From AC-49 sp963817035 (lineage in GTDB: Bacteria > Actinomycetota > Thermoleophilia > Solirubrobacterales > Solirubrobacteraceae), in NCBI GenBank assembly GCA_963817035.1, contig CAWFMM010000003.1, forward strand, positions 248,001 through 312,000: a DNA stretch of 64,000 nt, given 5' to 3'. The notes under the pieces were generated by a model. It ran no database searches. It was not told the origin of the DNA and saw only the letters and a program-made list of their open reading frames with translations. Shown here piece by piece: positions 43,162 to 53,636 of the stretch (position 1 is the stretch's first letter; each line of letters starts with the position of its first letter). A program made the position numbers and the translations under genes.

Positions 43162-45138
43162 ATGCTCAACTTGCGCCGTCTCACAGCTCCGCTCACCCTC
43201 ACCATCGCCCTGTTCGCCGCGGCGAGTGCATCCGCGGCCGTCTCCTCGAACATGCCGTGCGTCGCCGGTGCCACCACCGCCGTCGCGCGCCTCGCGGCAC
43301 CGTCCGCGTTGAACTCCGGCGGCGTCCGCGTCTGCTCGCCGGCGGACCTCGCCGCGACGCTGAACTCCACCTACTCCGGCCGGATCATCATCCCGCGCGA
43401 CGTCTTCTGGGACATGACCGCCTACAAGGACCTTCCGGTCAAGAACGGCGTCGAGATCGTCGGCGAGCGCGGCGCGCTCGGCAGCCGCCCGACACTGCAC
43501 ATGGGTGATCGCACGACCGAGTACTCGCTGTTCGTCGTGACCGGCAACAGCGTCCACATCAACGGGATCCACTTCATGGGTCCCAAGCCGCCGAGCACCC
43601 ACGCGCAGACCGACCCCTACGAGAACGCGATCCTCGTGATCGAGGACTTCGACGCCAAGACCGGCCGCAACATCCTCATCGACGACAACGAGTTCGACCG
43701 CTGGGCCGGCGCCGGCGTCAACGTGACCGGTCCTGCGGACCGCCAGGTCGACTACCCCAAGGACTGGGATCCGAGCTGGGCCAAGCCCGTCCCGTCCGAT
43801 GCGGCGCTCGTGCGCATCAACAACAACGACATGCACGACAACAACCGCGACGGCGGCGGCTACGGCGTCACCCTCGACGGTGACTGCTACGCGACCGTCG
43901 AAGGCAACGTCTTCAACAACAACCGCCACTCGGTCGCCGCCAGCGGCCGCGCGTACAGCGGTTACATCGCGAAGTTCAACTACGTCCTCCACACCGGAAC
44001 CAAGCAGGGCGGCTACTACAACCAGCACTTCGACGTCCACGGGCGTCAGGACAACGGTTACGGCGGCCCGGCCGGCACGTACTTCGACATCTCGTTCAAC
44101 ACCGTCCTCGGCGCCCAGAGCTACTACGTCGTCAAGACGCGGCCGGTGCTGATGCTGCGCGGTCGCCCGGAGCTCGGGATGTACTTCCACGACAACGTCG
44201 TCGAGCACGACGACCTGGACTCGGCCGTCGCCCTGACGACCGGTGGCCTCAGCGGCCTCGGAATCGGCGAGGACGAGGGCGCGTTCAACTTCCACTCGAG
44301 CGGCGACACGTTCAACACCGACCACTCGCGCGAGATCGCCCACGGTGACTTCGACGGCGACGGCCAGCAGGACGTCTTCGTCGCCAGCGGCACCGCCTGG
44401 TGGTACTCGAAGGCCGGCGTGCGCTCGTGGCAGCTGCTGCACGAGTCGACGAAGCTGACCCGTGATCTCGCGTTCGACGACATCAACAACGACGGCAAGA
44501 CCGACATCCTCTACCGCGACGGCGCCGGCAACCTCGGCTTCCTCAGCGGTGGGTCCGCCGCCCTCGTCCCGCTGACCACGCTGCCCGTCCCGATCACCGC
44601 CCTGCGCTTCGGCGACTTCGACGGCGACGGCAGGCAGGACATGTTCTACACGCGCAACGGCCAGTGGTACGTCTGGTACGGCGCCACCCACGCCTGGAAG
44701 ACCACGGCGACGTCGAGCATGGCGCTCGGCAACCTGCTGTTCGGCGACTTCGACGGCGTGCGCGGCACCGACGTCGTCTCGGTCGTCAACGGCGCGTGGT
44801 CGCTGTCGTCGGGGAGCACCGGCTCGTGGCAGCGGCTCAACGCCAAGCTGACCGGCTCGTTCGACAACGCCGTCGTCGGCGACTTCGACGGCGACGGGCG
44901 TGACGACATCGCCGTCGGTTCGAGCTCGAGCTGGAGCTACAGCCGCAGCGGCAACGCGCCGCTGGTGACGATGCGCACCGGCTCGAGCCTGAGCTCGCTC
45001 AAGGCGGTGCAGATCGGGCGCTTCAACACCGGCCCGAAGGTCATCGCCGTCGCGTTCGTCGGCGACCGCCTGGCCCAGTGGAAGGGCGTCGGCGCGGCGA
45101 GCGCGTTCTACACGCGGTCGCTGCAGGACATGCGGTAG
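43162..45138 (+). CDS. Secreted beta-helix protein with C-terminal FG-GAP (VCBS) repeats
   Basis: 658 aa. Signal peptide (RLTAPLTLTIALFAAASASA). About 60-380 is a pectate-lyase-like parallel beta-helix (GRIIIPRDVFWDM; LFVVTGNSVHINGIHFMG; RINNNDMHDNNRDGGGYG). About 395-650 has FG-GAP blades, each with a DFDGDGxxD calcium loop (HGDFDGDGQQDVFV; FDDINNDGKTDILY; FGDFDGDGRQDMFY; VGDFDGDGRDDIAV), which would form a beta-propeller. It could bind or cleave surface polysaccharide, but no catalytic set is assigned. ATG 43162. The 280-bp leader holds the upstream terminator and a CCGAACA direct repeat (43091-43104, 43134-43148). Confidence 0.85.
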   Translation: MLNLRRLTAPLTLTIALFAAASASAAVSSNMPCVAGATTAVARLAAPSALNSGGVRVCSPADLAATLNSTYSGRIIIPRDVFWDMTAYKDLPVKNGVEIVGERGALGSRPTLHMGDRTTEYSLFVVTGNSVHINGIHFMGPKPPSTHAQTDPYENAILVIEDFDAKTGRNILIDDNEFDRWAGAGVNVTGPADRQVDYPKDWDPSWAKPVPSDAALVRINNNDMHDNNRDGGGYGVTLDGDCYATVEGNVFNNNRHSVAASGRAYSGYIAKFNYVLHTGTKQGGYYNQHFDVHGRQDNGYGGPAGTYFDISFNTVLGAQSYYVVKTRPVLMLRGRPELGMYFHDNVVEHDDLDSAVALTTGGLSGLGIGEDEGAFNFHSSGDTFNTDHSREIAHGDFDGDGQQDVFVASGTAWWYSKAGVRSWQLLHESTKLTRDLAFDDINNDGKTDILYRDGAGNLGFLSGGSAALVPLTTLPVPITALRFGDFDGDGRQDMFYTRNGQWYVWYGATHAWKTTATSSMALGNLLFGDFDGVRGTDVVSVVNGAWSLSSGSTGSWQRLNAKLTGSFDNAVVGDFDGDGRDDIAVGSSSSWSYSRSGNAPLVTMRTGSSLSSLKAVQIGRFNTGPKVIAVAFVGDRLAQWKGVGAASAFYTRSLQDMR

Positions 45139-45153
45139 CTCTGCTGCCCGCCC

Positions 45154-45190
45154 CGGCGGCGTCGAGCCCAGCGCGGGCACGACGCCGCCG
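45154..45190 (+). terminator. Hairpin terminator after the beta-helix/FG-GAP gene
   Basis: CGGCGGCGTCG (45154-45164) and CGACGCCGCCG (45180-45190), a perfect 11-bp stem with a 15-nt loop, 16 bp beyond the stop and 24 bp before the next gene. No T-tract. Confidence 0.65.
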
Positions 45191-45213
45191 CAGTGCGCCA
45201 GGATGCCGGGCAG

Positions 45214-46998
<1,785 letters not shown>

Positions 46999-47026
46999 GC
47001 CGGTCGCTGCGCTAGCCTCGCGCCCC

Positions 47027-47872
47027 GTGCGCTCGCTGCCCGCTGTCGTCGTACTCGCGACCCTCGCGGTCTCACCCGCCGCGGCGCGCGCGACGACGCT
47101 CACCCCGAACGCGACGTGGATCGACCAGGACTCCCCCGCCTCCGGGGTGGTCGCCCGCAGCGACGGCGCAGGCCATCTGCAGTTCACGAGCTTCTGCGCC
47201 GGGGTCAACGTCCCCGGGATCAACGGCAAGCCGAAGGCCTATCACTGGTCCCGCGGCTCGACGAAAGTCGCCGCGTTCGGGTTCCCGCTCTACGCCGTTG
47301 CCTTCTTGACCGGCAACGCGCGCGCGTTCGCGCTGATCCATGTCTCGCTGACGCCCGACGGCCAGCAGATCACGGCGTCGCTGCGCAAGGGCAACGCCGG
47401 CCCGAACACGCGGCGGATCGCCGGATATCCGCAGCCGTGCGTCGTCTCCTACACGCGCCCGATCACGCTCGCGCGCGACCTCGGGCCTCCGATCGCGCTC
47501 GCGCCCGCGAAGGCGCTCGTCGCGCCCGTGCCGACCGTCCCCGGGCCGGGCCAGTCGGCGCTCTCGCTCGCCTGCCCGCCCGCGCTCTCCACAGCGCCGT
47601 GGATGGCCGGAATGGCCTACCCGCTCGCCGGGCAACTGGCGCCGGTGACGAAGGCCGGCGACACGATCGCCATCACGTGGACCGACGGCGCCGGCGCCCA
47701 CACGCTGACCACCAAGACCACGCCCGGCGGGCGCTTCAGCGTGACCGTCTTCTTCGACGGCTCGGTCGCGCGGTCGCCGTTCGCGGTGACCGCGTCGTTC
47801 GCCGGGGATCTTCCCCGTGCCGCGTCCTCGGCTGCGTGCGGTGGCGTCTACCGGTCAAGCTTCGAACCATGA
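47027..47872 (+). CDS. Secreted protein of unknown function
   Basis: 281 aa from GTG 47027. Signal peptide (RSLPAVVVLATLAVSPAAAR). The mature part starts TTLTPNATWIDQDSPASGVV and contains FTSFCAGVN and YPQPCVVSYTRPI, then a proline-rich linker (APVPTVPGPG) and a second beta domain (GDTIAITWTDGAGAHTLTTK; GRFSVTVFFDG; FAVTASFAGD) resembling bacterial Ig-like folds. Four Cys are visible. No family is recognised. It starts 28 bp after the ABC-F gene but is probably unrelated to it in function. Confidence 0.65.
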   Translation: MRSLPAVVVLATLAVSPAAARATTLTPNATWIDQDSPASGVVARSDGAGHLQFTSFCAGVNVPGINGKPKAYHWSRGSTKVAAFGFPLYAVAFLTGNARAFALIHVSLTPDGQQITASLRKGNAGPNTRRIAGYPQPCVVSYTRPITLARDLGPPIALAPAKALVAPVPTVPGPGQSALSLACPPALSTAPWMAGMAYPLAGQLAPVTKAGDTIAITWTDGAGAHTLTTKTTPGGRFSVTVFFDGSVARSPFAVTASFAGDLPRAASSAACGGVYRSSFEP

Positions 47873-47917
47873 GCTGGCGCACCGCGGCCGGGCGCGTCAC
47901 GGCGCGCTGACGCCCGA

Positions 47918-48463
47918 TCAGTCGCCGTCGTTGAGGAACGCGGCGATCAGGTGATGGCCGATCGCCAGTGCCGGCGGAATCGTCATCGTCCCGTCGTCGA
48001 GCGCGGCCTGGAGCTCCGCGCGCGTGAACCAGCGGGCGTCGGTCAGCTCCTCGGGCTCGTGGACCTGGGCGTACGTCGTGTCGGGATCGGCAAACGCACG
48101 AAAGCCGAGCATCAGCGCGCCGGGGAACGGCCACGGTTGCGCGCCCAGGTACGTGCTCGAGATGACCTCGACGCCGACCTCCTCGCGCGTCTCGCGCACG
48201 ATCGCCTCCTCAGGCGTCTCGCTCGGCTCGACAAAGCCCGCGAGCGCCGACCACATGCCCGCCGGCGCCCCGCGACGGCGGGTCAGCAGGCAGCGATCCC
48301 CGGCCTGTAGGACCATCGTCACGACGGGGTCGGTGCGTGGGTAGGAGGTCAGGCCGCACTCCGGGCAGCGGCGGCTGTGGCCTGCCTGCGCGGCTTCGGT
48401 CCGGGTGCCGCAACGCCCGCAGAATCGGGTCGGGGCCGACGAGGTCGTCGCCGTGGCCGGCAC
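47918..48463 (-). CDS. NudC-like Nudix hydrolase (short form)
   Basis: 181 aa. A four-Cys zinc ribbon (FCGRCGTRTE and RCPECGLTSYPRTDP) precedes the Nudix domain with its metal-binding box GFVEPSETPEEAIVRETREE and the NAD-specific element AQPWPFPGALMLGF. These mark NudC, which cleaves NADH/NAD+ and can remove NAD caps from RNA. The usual N-terminal domain (about 100 residues) before the zinc ribbon is missing. The start is taken at 48463; 25 bp separate it from the S4-domain gene on the same strand. Confidence 0.87.
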   Translation of the reverse strand: MPATATTSSAPTRFCGRCGTRTEAAQAGHSRRCPECGLTSYPRTDPVVTMVLQAGDRCLLTRRRGAPAGMWSALAGFVEPSETPEEAIVRETREEVGVEVISSTYLGAQPWPFPGALMLGFRAFADPDTTYAQVHEPEELTDARWFTRAELQAALDDGTMTIPPALAIGHHLIAAFLNDGD

Positions 48464-48488
48464 GGTCGTCGTCCGCCCTGACCCGCAG

Positions 48489-48860
48489 TTAGCGCCCGGT
48501 CAGCCGCCGGCGGTCGCGCTTGGTCGGACGCGGGCCGCCGCTCGGGCCGACCGGACCGGCGAGGCGCCGCTGGGCGGCGTGCAGTTCCCGGGTTGCACGG
48601 CTCTCGTCGGTCTCCTCGTAGAGCAGGACCGCCTCGGGCGCGGGACCGCGACGCTTCGCCGTGCCCCGGACGACGACGGTCATCCGCGACTGGCCGATCA
48701 CGACCTCGAGCTCGTCGCCCGGCCGCACGTCCTTGCCCGGCTTGACCCGCACGCCGTTGAGGTGGACCCGCCCCCCGCGGACGGCGTCGGCCGCGAGCGG
48801 GCGGGTCTTGATCAGTCGCGCCGCCCACAGCCAGATGTCGATGCGGACCGGGTCCGACAT
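48489..48860 (-). CDS. S4-domain RNA-binding protein (Hsp15-like)
   Basis: 123 aa. VRIDIWLWAARLIKTRPLAA, then VRGGRVHLNGVRVKPGKDVR, is the S4 fold; the rest is the basic tail (RRGPAPEAVLLYEETDESRA and PRPTKRDRRRLTGR) of the Hsp15/HslR family, which in E. coli rescues 50S subunits carrying stalled peptidyl-tRNA. ATG 48860 overlaps the stop of the small membrane-protein gene by one base (TGATG), so the two are translationally coupled. NudC follows 25 bp downstream. Confidence 0.9.
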   Translation of the reverse strand: MSDPVRIDIWLWAARLIKTRPLAADAVRGGRVHLNGVRVKPGKDVRPGDELEVVIGQSRMTVVVRGTAKRRGPAPEAVLLYEETDESRATRELHAAQRRLAGPVGPSGGPRPTKRDRRRLTGR

Positions 48861-49099
48861 CAGACGCCGAGCGCCGGCGGCCCCGCCGCCCCCGGGCGGT
48901 GGGCCTGCACGACCAGCCAGATCCCGCCGGCCAACAGCGACAGGACACCCAGCACGAAGCCGACGATGATCGCCTTCGACACCGGGCCGTCGGCGGCGAC
49001 CACCTGGTAGCGGCCGTGGCTCGCGCCGCGGACGATGCGGTCCGCGCACGTCACCTGCGTCGTGCCGGACGTCGCGTTGAACTCGAGCACCCGTGACAC
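48860..49099 (-). CDS. Small single-span membrane protein of unknown function
   Basis: About 79 aa if GTG 49099 is the start (GTG 49090 is also possible; there is no ribosome-binding site to decide). A soluble N-terminus (VLEFNATSGTTQVTCADRIV, then GRYQVVAADGPVSK) with one Cys is followed by one membrane span (AIIVGFVLGVLSLLAGGIWL) and a short basic tail. No family is recognised. Coupling to the S4-domain gene suggests cotranscription. It is divergent from the DUF3817 gene, with about 60 bp between starts. Confidence 0.55.
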   Translation of the reverse strand: MSRVLEFNATSGTTQVTCADRIVRGASHGRYQVVAADGPVSKAIIVGFVLGVLSLLAGGIWLVVQAHRPGAAGPPALGV

Positions 49100-49160
49100 G
49101 CCGAGCCGTTCATGGGCATTGACGGGCGGGTGCTCATCGGCGGGAGTGTAGGAGCGCCGC

Positions 49161-49508
49161 GTGACGCCGAGCACACAGATCGACGACGCCAGGCGCAAGA
49201 CTGCGGCGATGACTGCGATGAAATGGCTGCGCTGGGTCGCGCCGATCGAGGCCACGAGCTTCCTCAGCCTCCTCGCGGCCTCGTACGTCAAGCACCAGGG
49301 CAACGGCGCGACCGGCGTCGCGATCCTCGGCCCGATCCACGGCCTCCTGTTCCTCGCCTACGTGGCGCTGGCGCTGATGCTGCGCGCCGAGGCGAGATGG
49401 TCCAACACGACGACGTTCTGGGTCCTCATCGGCGCCGTTGTCCCGTTCGGCGGATTCGTCGTGGACTGGTGGCTGCTGCGTCAGGACCGTCCCGCGCCTG
49501 CAGCCTAG
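49161..49508 (+). CDS. DUF3817-family integral membrane protein
   Basis: 115 aa with three spans. LRWVAPIEATSFLSLLAASY, then GPIHGLLFLAYVALALML and TTFWVLIGAVVPFGGFVVDWW match DUF3817, with the conserved G-P-x-H-G in span 2. The function is unknown. GTG 49161 is supported by AGGAG six bases upstream; ATG 49209 is the next alternative and would remove the cytoplasmic N-terminus. It stands alone between divergent and convergent neighbours. Confidence 0.85.
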   Translation: MTPSTQIDDARRKTAAMTAMKWLRWVAPIEATSFLSLLAASYVKHQGNGATGVAILGPIHGLLFLAYVALALMLRAEARWSNTTTFWVLIGAVVPFGGFVVDWWLLRQDRPAPAA

Positions 49509-49600
49509 ACAGGGTCGGCGCGACGTGATACGCGGTGGATCCGTCGCGGCGCGCTGCGGTGGCGTCGTGGACGAAGCGACGGCTCAGCGCGCTGAGCCGT

Positions 49601-50287
49601 CTACGACGTCGAGTACAGGTGCTCGTCCTCGGCCCGCTCGGTGTACATCTGCCAGTACAGCTCGGCGATCGTGTGGGGCTGGGTCTCGGGCCCGCCCGAG
49701 CCGATGTACGTGGCGAGCGGTACGTGGGCGGCATAGATGCCCTTGTCGGCGAGCGCCGCGTGGAGGGCGCGCGCCCAGTTGCGCAATGCGCCGGCGCCGA
49801 TCCCGATGTTCCCGAACACCGGGTTCGGCATCACCGACGACGCGCCGGTGGTGAACAACAGCGTCCCGCTTGCACGCTCGAGCATCGCGGGCAGCACCTG
49901 CTGGACCGCGGTCACCGCTCCGTACAGGTAGTAGTCGATCTGCGGCTGGATCGTCTCGACCGTCAACTCGAGCGCATCGACCGGGGCGAGCGCCGGGGTC
50001 GGCGTGTGCGGCGCGGGCGAGTACTCGAGCACGTCGACATCGCCGAACCGCTCCCTGACGCGCGCGAACGCGTCCACGAGCGACGGACGATCCAGGACGT
50101 CGGCCGTGAAGCCCGCGGCGTCGATTCCCTCGGCGCCGAGCTGTCCGGCCAGCTCATCGAGCTTGGCCTGCGTGCGGGAGAGCAGCGCGACAGCGAAGCC
50201 GTTGGCACCGAACCGGCGCGCGATCGAGAGCCCGAGCCCGGGGCCCGCACCGACGATGGCGATGGTCGGCACGCCGGCGGCGCCCAT
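49601..50287 (-). CDS. SDR-fold protein lacking the catalytic Tyr and Lys
   Basis: 228 aa. A clear Rossmann start (IAIVGAGPGLGLSIARRFG), ALLSRTQAKLDEL for NADP preference and the strand LLFTTGASSVM with the usual Ser. The catalytic Y-x3-K segment is replaced by GIGAGALRNWARAL: Ile takes the place of Tyr and Ala that of Lys. It may bind the cofactor without classic hydride chemistry. ATG 50287 overlaps the upstream P450 stop by one base, so the two are coupled and probably act in one pathway. Confidence 0.85.
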   Translation of the reverse strand: MGAAGVPTIAIVGAGPGLGLSIARRFGANGFAVALLSRTQAKLDELAGQLGAEGIDAAGFTADVLDRPSLVDAFARVRERFGDVDVLEYSPAPHTPTPALAPVDALELTVETIQPQIDYYLYGAVTAVQQVLPAMLERASGTLLFTTGASSVMPNPVFGNIGIGAGALRNWARALHAALADKGIYAAHVPLATYIGSGGPETQPHTIAELYWQMYTERAEDEHLYSTS

Positions 50288-51573
50288 CAGCGGGTGGCCT
50301 CGTCGCCGAGGGTGACCGGCAGGCTGACGAGGCTCCGCAGGACCCAGCTGCCGGTATAGCGCAGGTCGGCGTCGCCGGCGATCATGATGTCGGGGTAGCG
50401 CTGCGCGAGCGTTTCGAAGACGACCGTGGCCTCGAGCCGCGTCAGCGATGCCCCGAGGCAGAACTTCGGGCCGAACCCGAATGCCAGGTGTCGCGCCGCG
50501 TCAGACCGCAAGATGTCAAGCCGGTCCGGATCCCCGAACACCGACGGATCGCGGTTGGCGGCGGCAACCGACATGGCAACCGTGTCGCCGCGGTGGACCT
50601 CGACACCGGCGAACTCGTGATCCTCGCCGACGAATCGCGTGGCGCTCTGCACCGGCGCAACGTAGCGCAGCAGCTCCTCGATCGCACCGGGGACCAGCGA
50701 CGGGTCGGCGCAGATCGCCCGCCACTGGTCCGGATGCTCGAGCAGGGTGTGCAGGCCGTGGGAGATGAGGTTCGTCGTCGTCTCGTGCCCGGCGAACAGC
50801 AACACCAGGACCATCGCGATCAGCTCGTCCTCGGTCAGGCTCTCGCCGTCACGGGCCTCGAGCAGCGTCGTCATCAGATCGCTCGAGTCCGCGTCGGGCC
50901 GCCGTGTCGCGACGAGCTCGCGGATGTACGCGCGGAACTCCATGATCGCCGTGCCCGCCTTCAGCGCCGTGTCCCCGTCGAGGCGCGGGTCGAACGCCGC
51001 GCCGATCGTCGATGACCAGTCGTGGATCCGATCCGCGTCGGCAACCGGGCAGCCGAGCATCTCGACGATGACCAGCAACGGAAGGCGGTAGGCCACGTGC
51101 ATCAGGTCGCCACCGCCGCCGGCGGCCATCTCGCCCAGCAGCTCGTCGAGGTACCCCTGCACCGATACCCGCAGCTCCGCGACTCGCCGCGGAGTGAAGT
51201 AGCGGTGGGCGATGCGCCGGCGGCGGGCGTGCTCCTCGCCGACACTGTTGACCATGAACAACGCGACGAGCTCACTGACCTCGCGCAGCGCCTGCGCCTG
51301 CTCGTTCGGCAGCTCGCGCAGCAGCTGCTGGACCATCTCGCTGTCCTTCCACTTCATGCCGTAGCGCTCGCTGTCGCTCATCGAGAACAGCTGCTTCGCG
51401 TCGTCGTAGCGGCTGAAGATCACCAGCTGGCCGAGGCGCAGCGCGGGCGCCTCCTCGCGCAGGCGATTCCACACCGGGTAGGGATCGGCGAGCGCGGCCG
51501 GATCTGACGCGAGCAGCGGCCCCAGCTGCTCGATCAGCGCGGGGTCGCTACTCACGGCCGTCGGATCGCTCAT
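50287..51573 (-). CDS. Cytochrome P450 (actinobacterial type)
   Basis: 428 aa. The I-helix motif is LLFAGHETTTNLIS (about 240), the K-helix ExxR is in IEELLRYVAPVQS (Glu-Glu-Leu-Leu-Arg) and the heme loop is LAFGFGPKFCLGASLTRLE with the axial Cys (about 365). TVAMSVAAANRDPSVFGDPD is the usual stretch before the heme loop. It is a soluble monooxygenase needing ferredoxin-type partners, none encoded next to it. It is translationally coupled to the atypical SDR and divergent from a membrane c-type cytochrome. ATG 51573 taken as start. Confidence 0.92.
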   Translation of the reverse strand: MSDPTAVSSDPALIEQLGPLLASDPAALADPYPVWNRLREEAPALRLGQLVIFSRYDDAKQLFSMSDSERYGMKWKDSEMVQQLLRELPNEQAQALREVSELVALFMVNSVGEEHARRRRIAHRYFTPRRVAELRVSVQGYLDELLGEMAAGGGGDLMHVAYRLPLLVIVEMLGCPVADADRIHDWSSTIGAAFDPRLDGDTALKAGTAIMEFRAYIRELVATRRPDADSSDLMTTLLEARDGESLTEDELIAMVLVLLFAGHETTTNLISHGLHTLLEHPDQWRAICADPSLVPGAIEELLRYVAPVQSATRFVGEDHEFAGVEVHRGDTVAMSVAAANRDPSVFGDPDRLDILRSDAARHLAFGFGPKFCLGASLTRLEATVVFETLAQRYPDIMIAGDADLRYTGSWVLRSLVSLPVTLGDEATR

Positions 51574-51679
51574 CTCACCATCCTATGGACGCGTGGAAAC
51601 GCGCGTCCGTAGCGCGCCCGAACAGATCTGCGGCTTCTCACGGATGCGCCCCGATCTGCTGGATCTAGGGTGAACCACT

Positions 51680-52225
51680 ATGGAAGAGAACGCCGCAGAC
51701 GCCGAGCAGCGCGAGAAGCACGACCAGGAGATCTTCGATGACGAGGTCGCGCGACTGACCGGCAGATGGGTCGTGATCTTCGGCGGATTGGGGATCCTCG
51801 CGGCCCTGCTGATGTCGACGATCGCGCTGCTGGACCGCAACGGCCCGAACACCACGACGGTCACGGTTCATGCCGCGGCGCCCACGACGACCAAGACCGT
51901 CCCGGCGCTGACCGGGAACGCGCTCGGAGCGCAGCTGTTCGTCTCGGGGAACCCCAGCACCGGCGCGATCGGTTGCGCCTCGTGCCACACGATGAAGGCG
52001 GCGGGCGCGACCGGAGTGATCGGCCCGAACCTCGACAAGGAACTCAGTGCCGATCCCGCCGCGGACACGCTGGTTTCGGTCGTCGACCCCAACAAGGAGA
52101 TCGTCCCGGGCTACAGCGCGAACGTCATGCCGACGAACTACGGGACCGCGTTGAGCAAGCGTGAGCTCGACGCGCTCGTCCACTACATCTACGTCAGCAC
52201 GAACGTCAAGGCCAAGGCCCCGTAG
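51680..52225 (+). CDS. Membrane-anchored c-type cytochrome
   Basis: 181 aa. A charged cytoplasmic N-terminus (1-30) precedes one span (WVVIFGGLGILAALLMSTIA), then a Thr/Ala-rich linker and a mono-heme domain with the CxxCH site CASCHTM (about 95) and the distal Met likely in SANVMPTNYG (about 155). KELDALVHYIYV is the usual C-terminal helix of class I cytochromes c. It transfers electrons outside the membrane. ATG 51680. It is divergent from the P450 with 106 bp between starts and has no heme-lyase neighbours here. Confidence 0.9.
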   Translation: MEENAADAEQREKHDQEIFDDEVARLTGRWVVIFGGLGILAALLMSTIALLDRNGPNTTTVTVHAAAPTTTKTVPALTGNALGAQLFVSGNPSTGAIGCASCHTMKAAGATGVIGPNLDKELSADPAADTLVSVVDPNKEIVPGYSANVMPTNYGTALSKRELDALVHYIYVSTNVKAKAP

Positions 52226-52226
52226 C

Positions 52227-52511
52227 TCACGTGCCCTGAGCGTCCCAGTACGCCTCGGCCTCGGCCTCCATCTCAGCCAGGCGCGTGTAGTAATCGGGGA
52301 ACTCATTGAGGTGAGCGCGGGCGATCTTCGCGGTGACCGTCACATCGTCGTCGGTCACGTTGGTCTCGGGATCGCGAGCGCCGTGCTCGAGTTCGACGTC
52401 CATTCCCATCCGGAACTGCTCGACATCGAACGCCGACGTCGCCCACACGATCCCGATCTCCTCACCCGCGCCACGAGCTTCGTCGGCGGTGAAGCGCGCT
52501 GTCTCGGCCAT
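52227..52511 (-). CDS. DUF5661-family small protein
   Basis: 94 aa. The family core FDVEQFRMGMDVELEHGARD, then PETNVTDDDVTVTAKIARAH and LNEFPDYYTRLAEMEAEAEA, is present and near full length. It is acidic and helical, with no enzyme motif; the function is unknown. ATG 52511. It is one base beyond the cytochrome stop, in convergent orientation, and 10 bp downstream of the LLM gene on its own strand. Confidence 0.85.
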   Translation of the reverse strand: MAETARFTADEARGAGEEIGIVWATSAFDVEQFRMGMDVELEHGARDPETNVTDDDVTVTAKIARAHLNEFPDYYTRLAEMEAEAEAYWDAQGT

Positions 52512-52521
52512 GGCCGAGACT

Positions 52522-53553
52522 CTACGCCCCGGCGGAACCCGGGCCTACCGTCACGATCTCGGCCGGCCCGATGCCCGCCAGCTCGGCCAGCAGCTCGTAG
52601 GAGCGCACCCGCGCGTTGTGGTCGTAGATCGCCGAGACGACCATCAGCTCGTCGGCGTCGGTGTGCTGGGCGAAGCGCTCGAGCCCGTCGCGGACCGTCC
52701 CGGGTGATCCGACGATCGCGTAGCGCAGCATGTGACTGGCCTGCAGCTTCTCGCGGGGACTCCAGTAGTCCTCGATGTCGTCGACCGGCGGCTGGTAGGG
52801 CCCGGGGGTCCCGCGGCGCAGGTTGACGAAGCCCTGCTGCATCGTCGTGAACAGCCGCGCCGCCTCCTCGTCGGTGTCCGCGACGACGACGTTCACACCG
52901 GGCATCACATACGGAGTGGCGAGCTGGTCCGACGGCTGGAAGTTGCCGCGGTACAGCGCCAGGGCGTCGTCCAGTGAATCGGGGGCGAAGTGCGACGCGA
53001 ACGCGTACGGCAGCCCGAGCATGGCCGCGAGCTGCGCGCCGAACGTGCTCGAGCCGAGGATCCACAGGGGCACCTTGGAGCCCCCGCCGGGCACGGCCTG
53101 GACGCGCTGTCCCGGTTGCACCGGCCCCAGGAAGTGGGCCAGCTCCTGGACCTCGCGCGGGAAGTCGGCCACCCGAGCCTCGTCGCGGCGCAACGCGGCT
53201 GCGGTGAACTGGTCGCTCCCCGGGGCACGCCCGAGACCGAGATCGATGCGTCCGGGATAGAGCGCCTCAAGGGTCCCGAACTGCTCGGCGATGACCAGCG
53301 GCGCGTGGTTGGGGAGCATGATTCCGCCGGCGCCGACGCGGATCGTGCTCGTCGCGGACGCGAGGTACCCGATGACCAGCGACGTCGCCGCGCTCGCAAT
53401 GGCGGTCATGTTGTGGTGCTCGGCGACCCAGTACCGGGTATAGCCCAGCCGTTCGGCACGCTGCGCCAGGTCGAGGCTGCGGTGCAGCGAGTCGCGCGGC
53501 GAGCCACCGGCGGTCACGGGCACGAGATCGAGGACGGACAGCGGTGGAATCAC
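52522..53553 (-). CDS. LLM-class flavin-dependent oxidoreductase (MsnO8-like)
   Basis: 343 aa. SVLDLVPVTAGGSPRDSLHR, RYWVAEHHNMTAIASAATSL, IGYLASATSTIRVGAGGIML and RIDLGLGRAPGSDQFTAAAL mark the subgroup of bacterial luciferase-like monooxygenases with the EHHN motif. It probably uses reduced FMN supplied by another enzyme. ATG 53553 taken as start. It is followed 10 bp downstream by the DUF5661 gene on the same strand, so both may form a small operon. Confidence 0.88.
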   Translation of the reverse strand: MIPPLSVLDLVPVTAGGSPRDSLHRSLDLAQRAERLGYTRYWVAEHHNMTAIASAATSLVIGYLASATSTIRVGAGGIMLPNHAPLVIAEQFGTLEALYPGRIDLGLGRAPGSDQFTAAALRRDEARVADFPREVQELAHFLGPVQPGQRVQAVPGGGSKVPLWILGSSTFGAQLAAMLGLPYAFASHFAPDSLDDALALYRGNFQPSDQLATPYVMPGVNVVVADTDEEAARLFTTMQQGFVNLRRGTPGPYQPPVDDIEDYWSPREKLQASHMLRYAIVGSPGTVRDGLERFAQHTDADELMVVSAIYDHNARVRSYELLAELAGIGPAEIVTVGPGSAGA

Positions 53554-53636
53554 GTCCCGCGAGTCTCCCAGACCGCGCCGCCCAGCAAACCGTCAGCCGC
53601 CGCGCGACGCCTGCGCCGGGCGGGACAGCCGGTCCG

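Noticed and set aside
40785..43370. 861-aa open frame on the minus strand with VDxVV-type repeats
   Set aside because: Its repeats are the antisense image of the GGxGxD repeats of the RTX gene at 41061-42881.
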